Of a DNA stretch of 64,000 bases, positions 50,301 to 62,984 are shown one piece after another. The DNA lies in assembly GCA_005406025.1 (NCBI GenBank), contig BGZK01000282.1, positions 62,001 through 126,000 of the forward strand, read 5' to 3'. The notes beneath the pieces were generated by a model. The model was not told where the DNA came from and made no database searches. It saw only the letters and a program-made list of their open reading frames with translations. A program made the translations under genes and the position numbers. This DNA is from Eumeta japonica (taxonomy: Eukaryota; Arthropoda; Insecta; Lepidoptera; Psychidae). How positions within the stretch are numbered: the stretch's first letter is position 1; each line of letters starts with the position of its first letter.

Positions 50301-52865
50301 TATTACACATTACTATTTTATAATGTACTACAATTAGCGCGGACGGTACCTGTCGTGAGCGTCAGGGTGACCGGGAACTTGAATCAAAGATGGCAGGAAG
50401 ACAACTGTATCTAATTGGTCGGTCCTTCGATTTCTCTGTTTATAAACTTTATGTACATTCAATCTAATGCATTAAACATTTCACTTTCCACTTTTCATTG
50501 CTACCGATGCCTCTGCACTCGGGCGTGAGCCCTCGTCAACTCTTTTTCTGTACCTCGACTGTCAACTTCTTACTCTTTTGTTTTTAGCCAGTTCGGCTTC
50601 TAAACCTAAGTTTGAATCAATATCTCGAATGCAAATGGATCCCACGTTCGCGGAACTGAGCACGGAGATCGGATGCCTCACACGCCGCCTACGGCTAACT
50701 CGGCTACTACAATATTATGTAAACTTTTTACCTAAAACAGTTTTTTTATCCTACTAATAATTTTACGTACTCATTCTTGGTTGCGTCTTTGAAAAACCGA
50801 TTTACCTCAACTTCATAAACATTTTCATAAATTACAGTTCAAATTGTATATCAGATATTTGTGTTAACTCCATTATGCACTGCGTCTAATTCTGGCATCC
50901 CCTAATATGAACATTTGAGCATTTATTAGCATATGTAATTTAGACTTTTATTCGATATTTTTTTTATTTGTTACTGGATGCTGTCCAAGATGGCTGCCGT
51001 TACGTCAATCGGTTAGTGTGTGTCTCGGAGCGATGGCGTTCAATAAGGCCGCTGTAACAATGCCGATTGAAAAGGCAACGGCCAGAGACAATACGCTTCC
51101 TCCCTTAACCCGTTAGTCGGCTTACGACGGCTAGGAAATGTCACAGAGGATGTGGACGCGGCTGTCGCTGAATACGAATGCTCGATGTCCTCTCGCACTA
51201 GCGTAATTATTGTAAATAACAGAAATATAAATAATAGATAAATATTATAAGTACTATGCAAACAACGTATTGTTCTGCCTACAGTATATATCCGCTTATA
51301 TATTGTTTATCTTTTAAAGGGAAAAATTTTGAAGTAACAAGTACTTTTATTTTTAAACGAACGAATCACGAGTATTTTCACTAGTTAAAATGCAAAAAAA
51401 AATGTTAATCATCTACATATATAGATAGATAGTACTATTACTAAACGCTGTTTTGAACAAAAATTTTCTTTTGGATGTGTAGTTTGTATTGTCACAGGAA
51501 TTACATATTTATGTTACTTATTAAATATTTATGTTACATAATTTACAGAATTCCTTCACGTCCACCGCTCTTACTAATAGAATCGAGGCCATAAAATTTA
51601 GTACACTCTCGCGAGTCAGCGAGGCGTTGATACGACATTTTTATAATTGACCGCTTACAAAGTGCTGTCAAGTAGCAGCTGATAATTTAAGTTTCCTAAA
51701 AGTATAAAAAACTTAGTAACAGGTACATAATTTTATAAGTTGAAGAATGATCCCTCTTAGAAAGTTATACGAAAGAATTAAAAAGAATCATTGAAATGAA
51801 TTGAAAACAGATGAATGGGAGTCGGTCGAAAATAATTCCTAGGTTTCAATTTTCCAATAAAATTTGATCATTTGCTTTGTCGATAGATAATTATATTTAT
51901 TTACGTTACAGAATATTTTTACGTTTTCTCAACCACATATTTGCCTTTATTTTAAGTTTAAATGTTATGTATTTTCACATATTCTAACGATGCTTGGAAC
52001 GTTTAAGTAAACGCGATGAACGAGGACGCGTCACGACGAATGCAAAAGGTGACTAGCGGTCGCGGTCGTAAATGGGAAGTTTACTTCATTTGATGGCGTA
52101 GGCGTTTCTCCCAAAACGACTACAATTGTTCACAAGTAGACTTCTGCGCCCGGTCCCGGATAGTCCTGAAGTATTCATCAGCGCGAGCCGGCCCGTGCGG
52201 CGACGAGACAGCGTGCTCGTGTTAAGAGCGCCGCGTTTGGCGTACTCGTGCTGTGCAACGCGACCACCGCGGCTGAATGTGGACCTCTTGAAATAAATCT
52301 AGTGACTATTCGAATTCGTTGGGAAAAATCAACCAAACAAGGTAGTTTCAAACAAAAAATTATTTGGTATATTAACTTATGATCTTTTAAATATTATAAG
52401 CATAAAAATGTTTATTTGAACCTTTTGTCTTCGGTCATAATTCTAATTTTGATTACAAGTCCATCAACCTGTAAACAAACTTATCAATATGTTCTGAAAT
52501 AGGGCGTACTATTATTCAAAAACGGTAGTATTATAGTACGACTGCAGTATATTCAATATATACAGAAGTATCACAATGTCCGCAAGCACTAAGAAAACAT
52601 TTTGAAAAGTTCCATTCCTAAGGAGTGAATAGAACAATGAACTATCCTGTGGCAGTACCGTTATTTTTGAAGTTGCAGTCATAAAAATAAGTATTTAACT
52701 ATTATTTTCAAGGAAAGAAACACGCATTAATATTTCAGGATAATTTTAAATTTGATTCTTAAATGGATAAAAAGTTGGTATTATAGATTATTTTATTATT
52801 AAAGGAATGAGCGTTTCCAACTTTCAGGAGTAAAGTGGAGGATAAAAGTTTGTATCGATCTTCCG
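47310..52865. other. Gene-free stretch with CpG-rich patches and YY1/Pho-like sites
   Basis: CpG-rich patches lie at about 48600-48800, 48960-49030, 49195-49275, 50335-50400, 51000-51180 and 52020-52280. YY1/Pho-like motifs occur at 50386-50397 (AAAGATGGCAGG) and 50986-50998 (CAAGATGGCTGCC). A short tandem repeat, ATATTTATGTTAC, lies at about 51506-51540. No exon could be supported. Confidence 0.4.
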
Positions 52866-52934
52866 TTAGTTTTGAAGCCAGATTACTTTTATATTTAAAG
52901 GCCTTTGTATTGTATAAAGGAGTCGACATAACGA

Positions 52935-53125
52935 ACGTTCAGTATCAAGAGCGGGATCAGGACTAGAAACGACAACGAGATATGAGTCGAATAGAACCGG
53001 AACCAGAAGATGGAACGAAATGGGTATCCAGAGCAAGAACACGTCGGGGATTCGGGGCGAGATCGGTGTCGAACCAGTAGTGGTACTACATTTGAAATCG
53101 AGAATGAAGTCGGAATAAGAGCCGT
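52935..53125 (+). repeat. Degenerate purine-rich repeat tract
   Basis: Loosely repeated words such as GGGATCAGGA, GGAACCAGAAGATGG and GAGATCGGTGTCGAACC run through about 190 bases. A related tract lies at about 9975-10080. The composition keeps the minus strand open and helps create a 237-codon frame that is probably not a gene. Confidence 0.45.
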
Positions 53126-55152
53126 AGTTGATATGGAGGGAGATAGTACGATATATGAAAGATGAACAAACTGATTCTGTAACCACACGGGTGAAGCGGC
53201 AAGTGAAAGCTAGTGTAGTATAAGTTACTAGGTATATATGTAAGACACAATAGCGGTTAATACATGAATAGTGTAACTTTTGTGCGAAATAGATATGAGA
53301 ATGAATTGTGTGTACATTAACAAATTTATTCAAACTAATAAAAAACACGGCTTTGTGAAGGCTCGCAATTTTTTTTTTGCATTCGCGTCCAGTAGGTGCA
53401 AAAATGCCTTCAGGGTGCGCTTGAGTGTGCGGCGCTTCTATAGTGCTCCGCGCGTGTTTGCTGGTGCTCATGCGGACGCTTCCCTGCCATGCAGCCCAGG
53501 GCAGCGATAGCGACTCGAACACTATCCTGAACATGATCACTGGTCGATGACGCTTTTCAATGCACGTACATATAACCAATTTATTCTAATTCTAGTTATA
53601 TAATGTGTTACACAAATAATTTCGTAATATAATAATAATTTCATACAATAATTTTACACCTAGTAATAATTATTAAAAGATAATTTATAATAGAATGACC
53701 TTATAAGGATTAAATCCAATAAATAATTCGTTTGAGAAATAATTTTCAGACGATTTGTATCGTTGCATAAAATAAAATATTTTGCTTCATAAAAATTACG
53801 TACCCGAAAAAAAAGAGGTTAATACTATACATTATATAATGTCAATATTGAATAGAAGCACAAATAGAGGTATTCATTTCTATATTTTATAATTTTGATA
53901 TATGTCCAATTAATTTTGTAATTGTCAACAGATGGCGGTAAGAGTACAATAACATTCTAGTTAAAAATAAAAAAAATATATCACACATTGAATTACACTC
54001 ATAATTACTATTTACTCACTAAATATCCTTCAGCAAATTTACAAGTAAACATTCTAGAAATAGACACATCGACATTAACTCGACTTTTTAACAGTGGACG
54101 TTAGTAGCAGTGTAGTAAACTAAACAACAAACATTTTGTATTTTATTATATTTCTTCATGAAATTACGTATTAATCATATACAACATATCTAGACATTAA
54201 TTTAAATTACAAGAATTTGTGGATTGTGAAATAGTGTAAGGGCCAGGAAAGCGCACCCTAATAATAACAATTTCAATATCTCTATTTAAAAAGAAGTAAA
54301 TCGTATAAGATATTTACTTTACTTAATAAAATTTTATTTTTGAATGGGCGCGAGTGCGTCAAAATTTGATTTACCTACTTCTACTAATGTAGGCAATTCT
54401 GATATATATACAGATGTCGATGTCAATATTTACTTTGACAAAGGATTGCTTTTCAAGTTTATTTGTATAGATCTCCTTCCTAGAAAATATAATAAACAAA
54501 TATGTATAAAATTTGCTTTATTCATTGCCACGTAATAGAATTTTGAGGTAAGTACATTATTGCTAAGTTACATTTTCAACAGCAAATAGCACTACACAAC
54601 ATAAACTGCAAATGGCACTATACGTGTTACGTATCTAAATCTTTATTTCTGAAAATGAACATAAGCATCTTTTCCCGTGGAAAACAATGATTTTCCCAGG
54701 ACAAACTTGAAAGACACGGGCAAGACGTTGCTGAAAACATGTACACCGCCACAAGGGACGATCTTGATAGTCTTGACAGGTCATGGTTTATCATTCGTTC
54801 CCAACTGCAGACCTTAGAGAAATGGGGTTTCTCTCGAAGTACAGGTTACCTTGCCACATTTCTATTCACTATTCTTATATTTTTATATACACGTATACAT
54901 ATATATAGCATTTCTAAGTGCCAAACGAGCATGCCACTCATATTCCGTTTTTGACCTTTTAAAGATTGAATCCTAGATAGGTACAAAACACTTATTAGTG
55001 TTCGTCCTCGGGTCGTCCTGCTCGTTATCATTCGGAAAATTAATCCTTTTAAACACATTAGCGCCATTTTTGTTTCAAGTATTTAATGACAAAAGAAAAT
55101 GATCGACTTCTCCCATAAATAATTCAAAGCCTTTCGATACACAAAATTAAAC
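53126..55152. other. Gene-free AT-rich stretch
   Basis: A GC-richer part at about 53390-53520 has no recognised product. GATGGCGGTAAG occurs at 53931. Nothing else is supported. Confidence 0.4.
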
Positions 55153-55165
55153 TAAACAAATTTCA

Positions 55166-55880
55166 ATATTGTATTGTATGAGGTGTTAATTCGCGGGAAT
55201 CCATAGTAGACGCTTGCCTGCAACATGTATTAACATGCAGCATGCAACCTACCGCTGATCCCATTTTGCTAAACATGTATTAGAAACCGGTCATAAGCTT
55301 AATAATGATCACAAATTCGATGTCTTGCATGTGTGTGAGAAGGGGGTTACGTTTGAATGTTTTGGAATCCTTCGAAATTTTAAAACATAAAGATAATAAT
55401 AATATGCTCAACGACCAAATTGACGTTTATAAATCGCCATTATTGGACGCTTGCCTGTAACTATTTGGGTAATGTTGGTGATGGCTAGTCTGTGACATTT
55501 GACAAGCATGTCTATCGGTGGTGATCTGTGGCTGTCTTAATAATGTTTTCGTCGCTCTTTGACCATTGCATGACAGCGGCCTGTCTAACGAGGTTGTGTT
55601 GGTTGTTTTAACGCTCCTTGCACCCTGGTGGATGTGACTGTCGGCAATTTCCTGAAGATGTGCCTTGTTGGCATGAAACGTACGTAGAACTAAACAATTT
55701 AATAGTTGGCGGAATTAGATAATTATAATAATAAATAACACTTGCTTAGGTGTTCGATATCTGTCAATCCTCTGGAATCAATATTCAATCATTTGGATAG
55801 AGATTCGTAGTGGAGAGGCAGATTCGAGGGTCAGCGGTGGGTTGCATGCTGCATGTTAATACATGTTGCAGGCAAGCGTC
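55166..55880. mobile_element. Foldback-like element, copy 1 (715 bp) with 13 bp target duplication
   Basis: The element begins ATATTGTATTGTATGAGGTG and ends TGCAGGCAAGCGTC. TAAACAAATTTCA is duplicated exactly at 55153-55165 and 55881-55893. Internally, AGACGCTTGCCTGCAACATG (55208 onward, about 55 bases) is the inverse of the right end. The last 145 bases (55736-55880) are the inverse of the left arm of copy 2 (63027-63173). An additional GACGCTTGCCTGTAAC occurs inside near 55447. No transposase or reverse transcriptase is seen, so it is non-autonomous. Variable duplication length (13 here, 10 in copy 2) does not fit most DNA transposon superfamilies. Confidence 0.8.
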
Positions 55881-55893
55881 TAAACAAATTTCA

Positions 55894-58204
55894 GTTACAT
55901 ATTTTTATACACGATAGGGCCAGACCTTTACTTTTATTGTATTTAATTTGATTTTGTAGTAAAGTAGCGACCCGCCTCGACTTCACGGTGGACGGACATA
56001 GAACGAGGTGCTTTGCTTCGACGCGTACTTTGATACCATCCTAAATCCATCCCGGTATCGATTCCAATCTTGGTTTCAATATACATGATATCACATTACA
56101 TAGCTTATTACAATCTGGAATGTACAAGCAAACGGAAGTGAAAGTGCGAAAGTTTCAAGCCAATCAGCTTGTACATTTTCAAATTATAAAGCGCTGTAAA
56201 AGCAAACGCACATTTTTTAATTATAAGATTACAAATTTTTAATCTTAATATGTAATTAAAGGGCAGTAGATATCGAGCTCTGTCAAGGAAGGCATACGTT
56301 TCTTTATCCAGTCTATTATTACATCGTATATGTTAAATTATAAATATTCCAGTATTTACCGCGATGCGGCGCTCGGTGTTGTTTTTATGCGATACAAAAA
56401 TAGCTATGGGACCGGCGCGGGCGCTCATTGCGGCCCTGCGCTCCGATATTGCTCCGTGACAATGAGATACGAACAGAATAACATATTCTTGGACAAACGT
56501 AAATAGTAAAGGTTCGGTTTAACGAAGCTCAAATATAGCTTATCTCGTGGTTGGCCTAAAATTGTATTTCGTTTTGCCTTTTTCTAATAACAGTGATGAT
56601 ATCTATCTATTTTAAGTATTTAAAGCGGAATACGTTTATTTTTTGCTTTTATACATTAATTATATTATATTTTATGATTCGCGATAATATAATAAAATTA
56701 GAAAGATCTATGCATATGTATTCTTTGCTAAAATTAACCATAAAGATTTCAATTGATCTCGATTACATTAAATAAAGACTACTGGTTACGCTCAGCAAGT
56801 CACCGCAGGGAATATGTATAAAGAAATAAAGAAGTGGCTCGTGTAAGCAACGATGCGGAACTAGAGTTTGAAAACAAAATGTATGAAATAAATAAATACG
56901 ATATATGAAACATTTTAGAATATATTAAAATAAGCAAAGTGAGTAAAAATACGCATGTCTTAATATATTAACATTTATTCATATAATATATAATCTAGAT
57001 AAATTAACATTTATTCATATTTATATATTACACAAATCATGTTACATAAATAATAAAACTTTGAAATTACAAAACTCCACATTTAACGTCTGGTATAAAT
57101 TTCAATAACCTTTAATATCATTTACACCGAAAGGTTAATTTATCAGCCCTAAAATAAAATATGTTAAATCAGCAATGAAAGTAAAATACAAGCGTTAGTA
57201 TAAGATGCGCGGAGGGGCAACGTAACAACGACTTCATGTTTTGTCAACATTCGACTTCGCTCCGTATGTAATTTGCATACAGCGTGCTATATAGCATAAA
57301 CATCATTTCTTAAGAAGTAAATGCCAAAATATATACTTCATAAAATCAGGTCGATTCAATTCAGAAATATCGGCGATAAGATTTTAAAAAGAGTCGTAAT
57401 AAATTCCAAACAAATCAGTTGATTAACGTAATGTTCACGACGTTTGAAAGAATTTTGTTTACTCTCGTGTTTTTCTAATTTAAAAATGCATAAATAAAGT
57501 ACGTATATTGACGAGGTATTTCGGAAATTGCATTCTTTGAATATGCAAAGTTAATCGTTGTTTCACATTTTTTTTTTTAATAAACAATAAACAGTCAATT
57601 TTTGAAGTGAAATTTCTAATGCGACTTCCAACAAGGTTGTGTTAAACGTTTAATGCTACCATAAGGAAAGAGAATTTAATTTTCTGCGATCACTTTGGAA
57701 AGAGTGTGCGAAAGAAAAACTCACGGTAATATTTTTTGATGACAATGTAATATTATCTTAGATTATATTGGAACTCATACACGCATGCCTATTTCTCAGA
57801 TGGGCAGTGAGCAGAGACCGAGACCAGCTTTGGCGTTATTATTATTTTCTGTTGTGGTATGTTGATGTATCACCTCACAAAACCCACGAAATATGCAAGC
57901 CCTCAATAAATTAGGACACACTTAAATTTTAATAAATTTTCCGCGAGCTTTCAATTGGAATTTTGTGTGTATAAATACCAGACCGGCTTTAGGACGCTCA
58001 ACAGCTTACATGGGCCGCCCGGGCATTCAATTCTGAAAATATAGTTTGTGGTCCGAAGCAGAGGGAACGACTTGTAACTCTCCGCAGCTCCTCGCATCGC
58101 CATTGATATTTTGACGAAAATCTGACAAGATAACGATAAATGCAAATATTGTCAGTTTGGATCGGAACAATATTTTTAAGTTCGGCGACTATTGTTGTAT
58201 GGGC
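55894..58204. other. Gene-free stretch
   Basis: AT-rich with a small CpG-rich segment at about 56355-56460. A short tandem duplication, ATTAACATTTATTCATAT, lies at about 56966-57022. No supported gene. Confidence 0.4.
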
Positions 58205-58400
58205 ATTATATAGCATTATATATCGGAGTTCCGTAACTACCCGAAAGGCGAAAATGGAGCTCCTATCTTCGAAATAGCTCGCCTCTCTATCTATCTGTCT
58301 CTCCATATATTACAGTCGAAATTTTCAAAGCGTCTCCTAGGCCTATTGACATAGAAATTTAACACAGTCGAGGGAATAATTTGTCTGCACAAACATATTT
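58205..58400 (+). repeat. Left-end fragment of the GGTTCCG repeat
   Basis: GGAGTTCCGTAACTACCCGA, then CTATCTATCTGTCTCTCCAT, corresponds to the left end of the fuller copies at 25404 and 44772. No right end is found within 1 kb. Confidence 0.45.
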
Positions 58401-58439
58401 ATTGCGAAAGATTTCCAAAATCATTACAATATGATGCAT

Positions 58440-58695
58440 GTTGCGTGAGGCTCTAACCGGCCCGCTGCTGAGGCACGCCTTGACGTAATTTTATTCCACA
58501 TTTCAGTAGGGCTGTTACTTTCTAACAACGGCCCCGCCGAGGTCTACACAACTGTCGGGACTGCACGGCAGACGTCTCCCAAGAATGGAGCGAGTGATTT
58601 AATCGAACTCGAGAACTCATCGGTCGACTCGCCGGTGATCAGGATTCAAACCTTCTGACGTGAAGGCTATGTCTTGACCACTCGGTCACCGACGC
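58440..58695 (-). mobile_element. tRNA-derived SINE candidate
   Basis: On the minus strand a tRNA-like head carries an A box, TGACCGAGTGGTCA (58688-58675), and a B box, GGTTTGAATCC (58652-58642), close to the polymerase III consensus GGTTCGANTCC. The spacing of about 36 bases is tRNA-like. The head looks like a degenerate Ser/Leu-type tRNA but has no clean acceptor stem. It is followed by a CpG-richer body to about 58440. A lone tRNA pseudogene is the alternative. Confidence 0.5.
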
Positions 58696-58699
58696 TCGT

Positions 58700-59340
58700 A
58701 TTACATGTTAGACCTTAATAATACTGGACGACCCGACGGCCGTCGGAGTCTTTTGAGTTTTCCCTGAGGAGTGCGATCATTTGCCGGGGGGAAAATTACT
58801 CATATTTATTCCCAATAATAAGTATATACGTACACGCAATATGCAAAATTTTATCAAAACCGTTATTATCGCTTTTGAGCAATCACATTTATGCTACAAT
58901 TGCTTGTTTTATTAGTAAAAGATGCTTAGATTACCGTAGAAAGATTATATAATATATTTATACATATATATATAATTCATACATAAGAATTGGAATCAAT
59001 TAAATTGTTTTTCAAATTTTTTTTTCAATTTTACTTTTCAAGTTTATCCTGACTCATTTTTCTTTTTTCGAGAATACCACTCATCTATTTAAGCTTAACA
59101 AGTACAATATTATCTTAATACAAATTTGATCGCAATCTCAGACCCGTTTTTTATTTTATAAAGATACTTTCTGATAGCCATGATGATTGATTTTGAAAAC
59201 AGTTTTATTATATTTTTAAAAATGTACTGTTACCAAAATAATATATTATGTGTGCAATAAACAAAGGTTTTTAGAAATAAATGCTATTTTAATTATATTT
59301 TTATAAATTTGCGCCAAAACGGTGACTGTAGCGTCTGCTT
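58700..59340. other. Gene-free stretch
   Basis: AT-rich, nothing supported. Confidence 0.4.
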
Positions 59341-59343
59341 GTG

Positions 59344-60228
59344 ACGTCACGCCTACGTATTTGGATTGTAAACACTAGGTAATCAAAGTAACAAATCAGG
59401 TATATTTTATCTAGACATGAATTCGAAAGTGTATAAGAGGTGTGCAGTTCCTCAGTGTGTTAATACATCATTAAAACCCCTAACAAATTGTTTGTTACGT
59501 GCTACTCTACAAAAATATGAGATATAAGTAGCTTGGTCTTGCACGGCGAGATCCAAAAGGCATAAACCTAAATTCTCCCATTTATTTCTGTGAAGATCAC
59601 TTTGACGTAAGTTGTTATTTTATATGGTGTGTAACTTTTACATGTGATGATAGTAAATCCGCCGAACAATAGCGCAAAAACCAAGGCGTTCATTAAATCA
59701 AATTTTATGGCCAAAAATAGGTGGAGCCCCACTTCTAAATATTTACCGAAACCGATAGGTAAGCACATGTTATATAATAAAAACATGATTTAAATAGCAT
59801 AACTTCCAACACTAAACATATCAAACGATGCTTTTTTATATTTAAAAAAGCACCGCTTAAGTAATTAAGCAATAATTTAAAATTAAAAATCTATCGATTT
59901 CAAATTTTAAATTACAGCTTTGAAAGATTATTAATATTTTATTTACATTTTAGGTTCGACTTTTTCAAATTCTGCCGAACAGTCTTTGTTTGAATATAGG
60001 AACTCTCACAGCATTAACAAATCAACTCTCGGCAAGTTAGACCTTTTTGGCTTGATAAATCCTTCTTCCATAACTTAATTTGTTATTGAGAATACAAAAT
60101 AAGCAACAAATCTATAGAAATCACGAAACACTCTTTAAATACAGATTAAAACAAATAATAAATGTAGCGATCGTTGAGTTTCGTACGGAATTTAAGTGAC
60201 AGCGACAGTTTGTACATAGGCGTGACGT
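59344..60228 (+). mobile_element. Possible P-element-like transposon remnant bounded by inverted repeats
   Basis: ACGTCACGCCTACGTA at 59344-59359 matches the reverse complement of 60213-60228 with one mismatch. Between the two lies a decayed THAP-domain sequence, and THAP is the DNA-binding domain of P-element-type transposases. Together they suggest a degenerate P-like element. Outer ends and target duplication are not resolved; the inverted words also resemble CRE sites (TGACGTCA), so coincidence is possible. Confidence 0.35.
59417..60078 (+). pseudogene. THAP-domain pseudogene
   Basis: ATG at 59417 opens MNSKVYKRCAVPQCVNTS, giving the first zinc-binding pair (C at 59441 and 59456). The frame hits a stop at about 59524. 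After a frame change, 59532-59606 reads GLARRDPKGIN then LNSPIYFCEDHFD, the canonical second half of THAP (C-x2-H with FCEDHF). GTAAGT follows directly at 59607, so an exon ended here. A further exon may start after TTTTAG at about 59952 (GSTFSNSAEQ...) and run to a stop near 60078. THAP zinc fingers bind DNA in transposases and host factors. The internal break means the copy is not functional as read. Confidence 0.75.
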
Positions 60229-61031
60229 AATTCAATTTGATTGGTGTTCAACTGAGTATGACGGACGTCTATATTTTGTAGTTTTATTTTATTAAATAAA
60301 TTAATGATCTCGACTTATAAATGAAAATAAATATTTATTTCAATATATATTAAATGTATTACAGTAGACAAACAAATTATTTTAGCGATTCTTGTTTACT
60401 ATCATCATAACTATTGTTTTCTTTTCCAATTTTTTATTTATAAACTAATAATGCTACAAAAGATATATTTTCTAGTGTATGTTTATGCGTATATGAAGTG
60501 TACTGCAAGAAGTAAAGTGAACTAGATTTAATATTACATATTTTGCATATACGACTATGAATCTTTCAAAGGAATCGCTACACCGAAGAAATCATTCTCG
60601 TACATAATGGATTCCACAGAAAGCGACGAAAAACAAATATTTATATATCCATCCGAGGCGTACGCGTTCTAGAAAGCAAATTTTCCAACTCATTATAAAT
60701 AAATTGTATATGAAATCATATAAGACCAGAAATAGCGGCCGGCCGGCCAGATGCCGGCTTCTAGGAAGCGGCTATTGGCAACACTGTTTACTTTGAGTTT
60801 CCTCGACGACGCACTGTTGCCACTACACCCGGCGGAATATCTTAAAAATTTCACCTTTCATCGACGAGGAAGAAACAACCGATTAGAAGAGGTGCCGTGC
60901 GACGATGGACGTGAAACGTGTGCAAATCGTTGCCTCTTCACTCTTCATATTATTATGTGGGATGCTATTGCGAATCATAAAACAAACTTATATATTTTAC
61001 TAATAAATTATCATACGTCGATATTGAAAGT
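60229..61031. other. Gene-free stretch with one GC-rich segment
   Basis: A GC-rich segment at about 60735-60910 overlaps a 99-codon frame starting MPASRKRLL (60751) with no recognised domain. GGCAACACTG and CACTGTTGCC near 60777-60822 form an imperfect inverted repeat. Confidence 0.4.
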
Positions 61032-61039
61032 CACAGAAA

Positions 61040-62776
61040 CAGTGGCGTAGTTAGGCGTGGGGGGTGAGACCCGCACCGGGAGTCACCCAATTAGTGGTGA
61101 CACCCGTGTTCACCGGATCCTGAATTGCAATTCAAAAAAAATACATAAAAGAATCTTAACAATACATCCGTTTTACAACCTATAAAAATTTACAAAGCTG
61201 TGGCAAATTGTATTATTACCACTTGTATTTTTTTTATAACAATAATAATTATATACCAAATAACTTATCAATAGATAATTAATACAAGGATAGTTGAAAA
61301 ACATTGTAAGGGCTTTTATGCGTGTACATACTGTATTTTTATATTCTTATGATCTCTATGGCTCGTTTGATCGGGGATTACTCCAAAATGTAGGTTTTAT
61401 TTATGTATGTAGCGTCTATTGCTCATTTGTGCAGTGATTTCCCAGAACTAATTAATTATTGCTTATCATCTTTGGCTTGGGGAATTTCCAACCTCATTTA
61501 TTTCTTGAATTGTGATTGTTACAAAGTGTTGTTATTTTAATAGCGTTTTATATAAAAGTTTTAAAGCAAATTTTGTAAAAAAAAAAGCAAGATAAGTAGA
61601 TTGGACAGTTTAATATTTCCTTTTCTTTTTTTTTTGTTATAAATGACGACAATAAACGCAAACCCCAAATGCGCTTAACTTATTGACTCACTTAGTGAGT
61701 AAGAGGAAAATTAATAAATAAGTTTTAAATTATTCTATTAAATATGTATTAGGGGTATTACGACAGGTATTCAAAATGAAGATTGAGGTTTCCGAAAAGG
61801 TACAATATTTTAGAATTTTAGACGCAGCAATATTTTTTTTTTGCATAACCTGGTAAAGTATCATTACTAAATATATATGAGTTTGTTGAATAAAGGTGTT
61901 CTTTGCGAAAACACAATTTAATACTTTCAAAGTGTTTGACCTATATACCTTTAGGTTATAGTGAAAGTCATATTTAGATATACCATATCTTTGATTTCAA
62001 AATCGATTACCTTAAGCTGTAGATTTTTTATTTAAATGTTAAATTTGATGAATATTCGGTATTTGCCGTTAGTTAACAGTAGTAACATGAGGCTGGCAAC
62101 TACAAGCTATATTTATCATCGACAATATTTATTCATCAACACGAATATATCGATTCTATGTCATAATTTTTTTTTTTTATTAATACTTGTACCCAGAAAC
62201 AGAACTTTTGCAGATATCAAAGCTGAGAATACGTTCAAAAGTGGCAATGTTAGTGTTGCTGACTGGATGACTAGACTTTTTGAAATTCATTGTGGAATGT
62301 GATTTTACAGAATCGCTTCCAAATCCAATGTTTGCACTAAAGTTATTTTAGACAATTTGCGTATCAGTTGCTTCATATGAAAGGATTTTCAGGAAATTAA
62401 AATTGATCAAGAATTAGTTGCGGGCAAAAATGACCGCAACCAGACTGATCAATGTTGGTATTTTAATGATGGATCATGAAGCAACACAAAATATGAATTT
62501 TTGTGATATGATTTCCGAATTTGCATCTGTTAAAACTACGAAGAAAAAATTTAAGTGCTTTTACTTAATAAATAGGTTTCACACATCGATAAAAAATAGT
62601 TTAGAAGTAGTACCTACTGCTATAATCTTAATAATGGAAAACATAACAATGATTTTAATAAATAATATTTTAATAAAACAGTTTATTATTGGAATTTTTT
62701 TTATTTTAACCATTTTGATTTTTAGAGTGACAGTACAATACCCGTCCAGGGTGCACCCATGTTAGCTACGCCACTG
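61040..62776 (+). mobile_element. hAT-superfamily transposon, degraded, 1737 bp
   Basis: The terminal inverted repeats are CAGTGGCGTAGTTA at the left and, reverse complemented, CAGTGGCGTAGCTA at the right. The 8 bp target duplication CACAGAAA is perfect at 61032-61039 and 62777-62784, as established for hAT elements. The 3' part retains a decayed transposase C-terminus. At 1.7 kb it is shorter than an autonomous hAT element (about 3 kb or more), so internal sequence is lost. Confidence 0.92.
62367..62556 (+). pseudogene. hAT transposase C-terminal remnant (dimerisation region)
   Basis: The frame reads VASYERIFRKLKLIKN, stop, LRAKMTATRLINVGIL, then MMDHEATQNMNF and EFASVKTTKKKF. It matches the conserved hAT C-terminal block usually seen as ASCERSFSKLKLIKxxLRSxM, the dimerisation domain. 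The cysteine of the motif is now Y, and one codon before LRA is a stop, so it is inactive. It resembles the ZMYM-type/DUF4371 hAT group most closely, by memory of the motif. Earlier transposase parts may survive within 62036-62302 but are not recognisable. Confidence 0.8.
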
Positions 62777-62784
62777 CACAGAAA

Positions 62785-62974
62785 GCTTATTAAAATGTTT
62801 GCGCTTGCGCATCCGGGAGAACGGACGGCAGGCATTTCAAACATTTGCTTTCATGTACTTAGTTCTGAAGTCGCAATATTAGAAAGATTATATAAACTCA
62901 TTTCAGTGAAATTATATTATCTTGATTTATTTTAAATTTCTTGTTTGGTGGAGTCGTATGAGAAATGTTTATTC
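62785..62974. other. Short spacer between hAT element and foldback copy 2
   Basis: No feature seen. Confidence 0.4.
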
Positions 62975-62984
62975 AACATTTAAT

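Noticed and set aside
52866..53579. 237-codon minus-strand frame, the longest in the window
   Set aside because: It begins at TTG, has no recognisable domain, and its openness is partly due to a degenerate purine-rich repeat on the other strand.
58640..58695. Functional tRNA gene
   Set aside because: Boxes A and B are present but no clean acceptor stem forms; a SINE head or pseudogene fits better.
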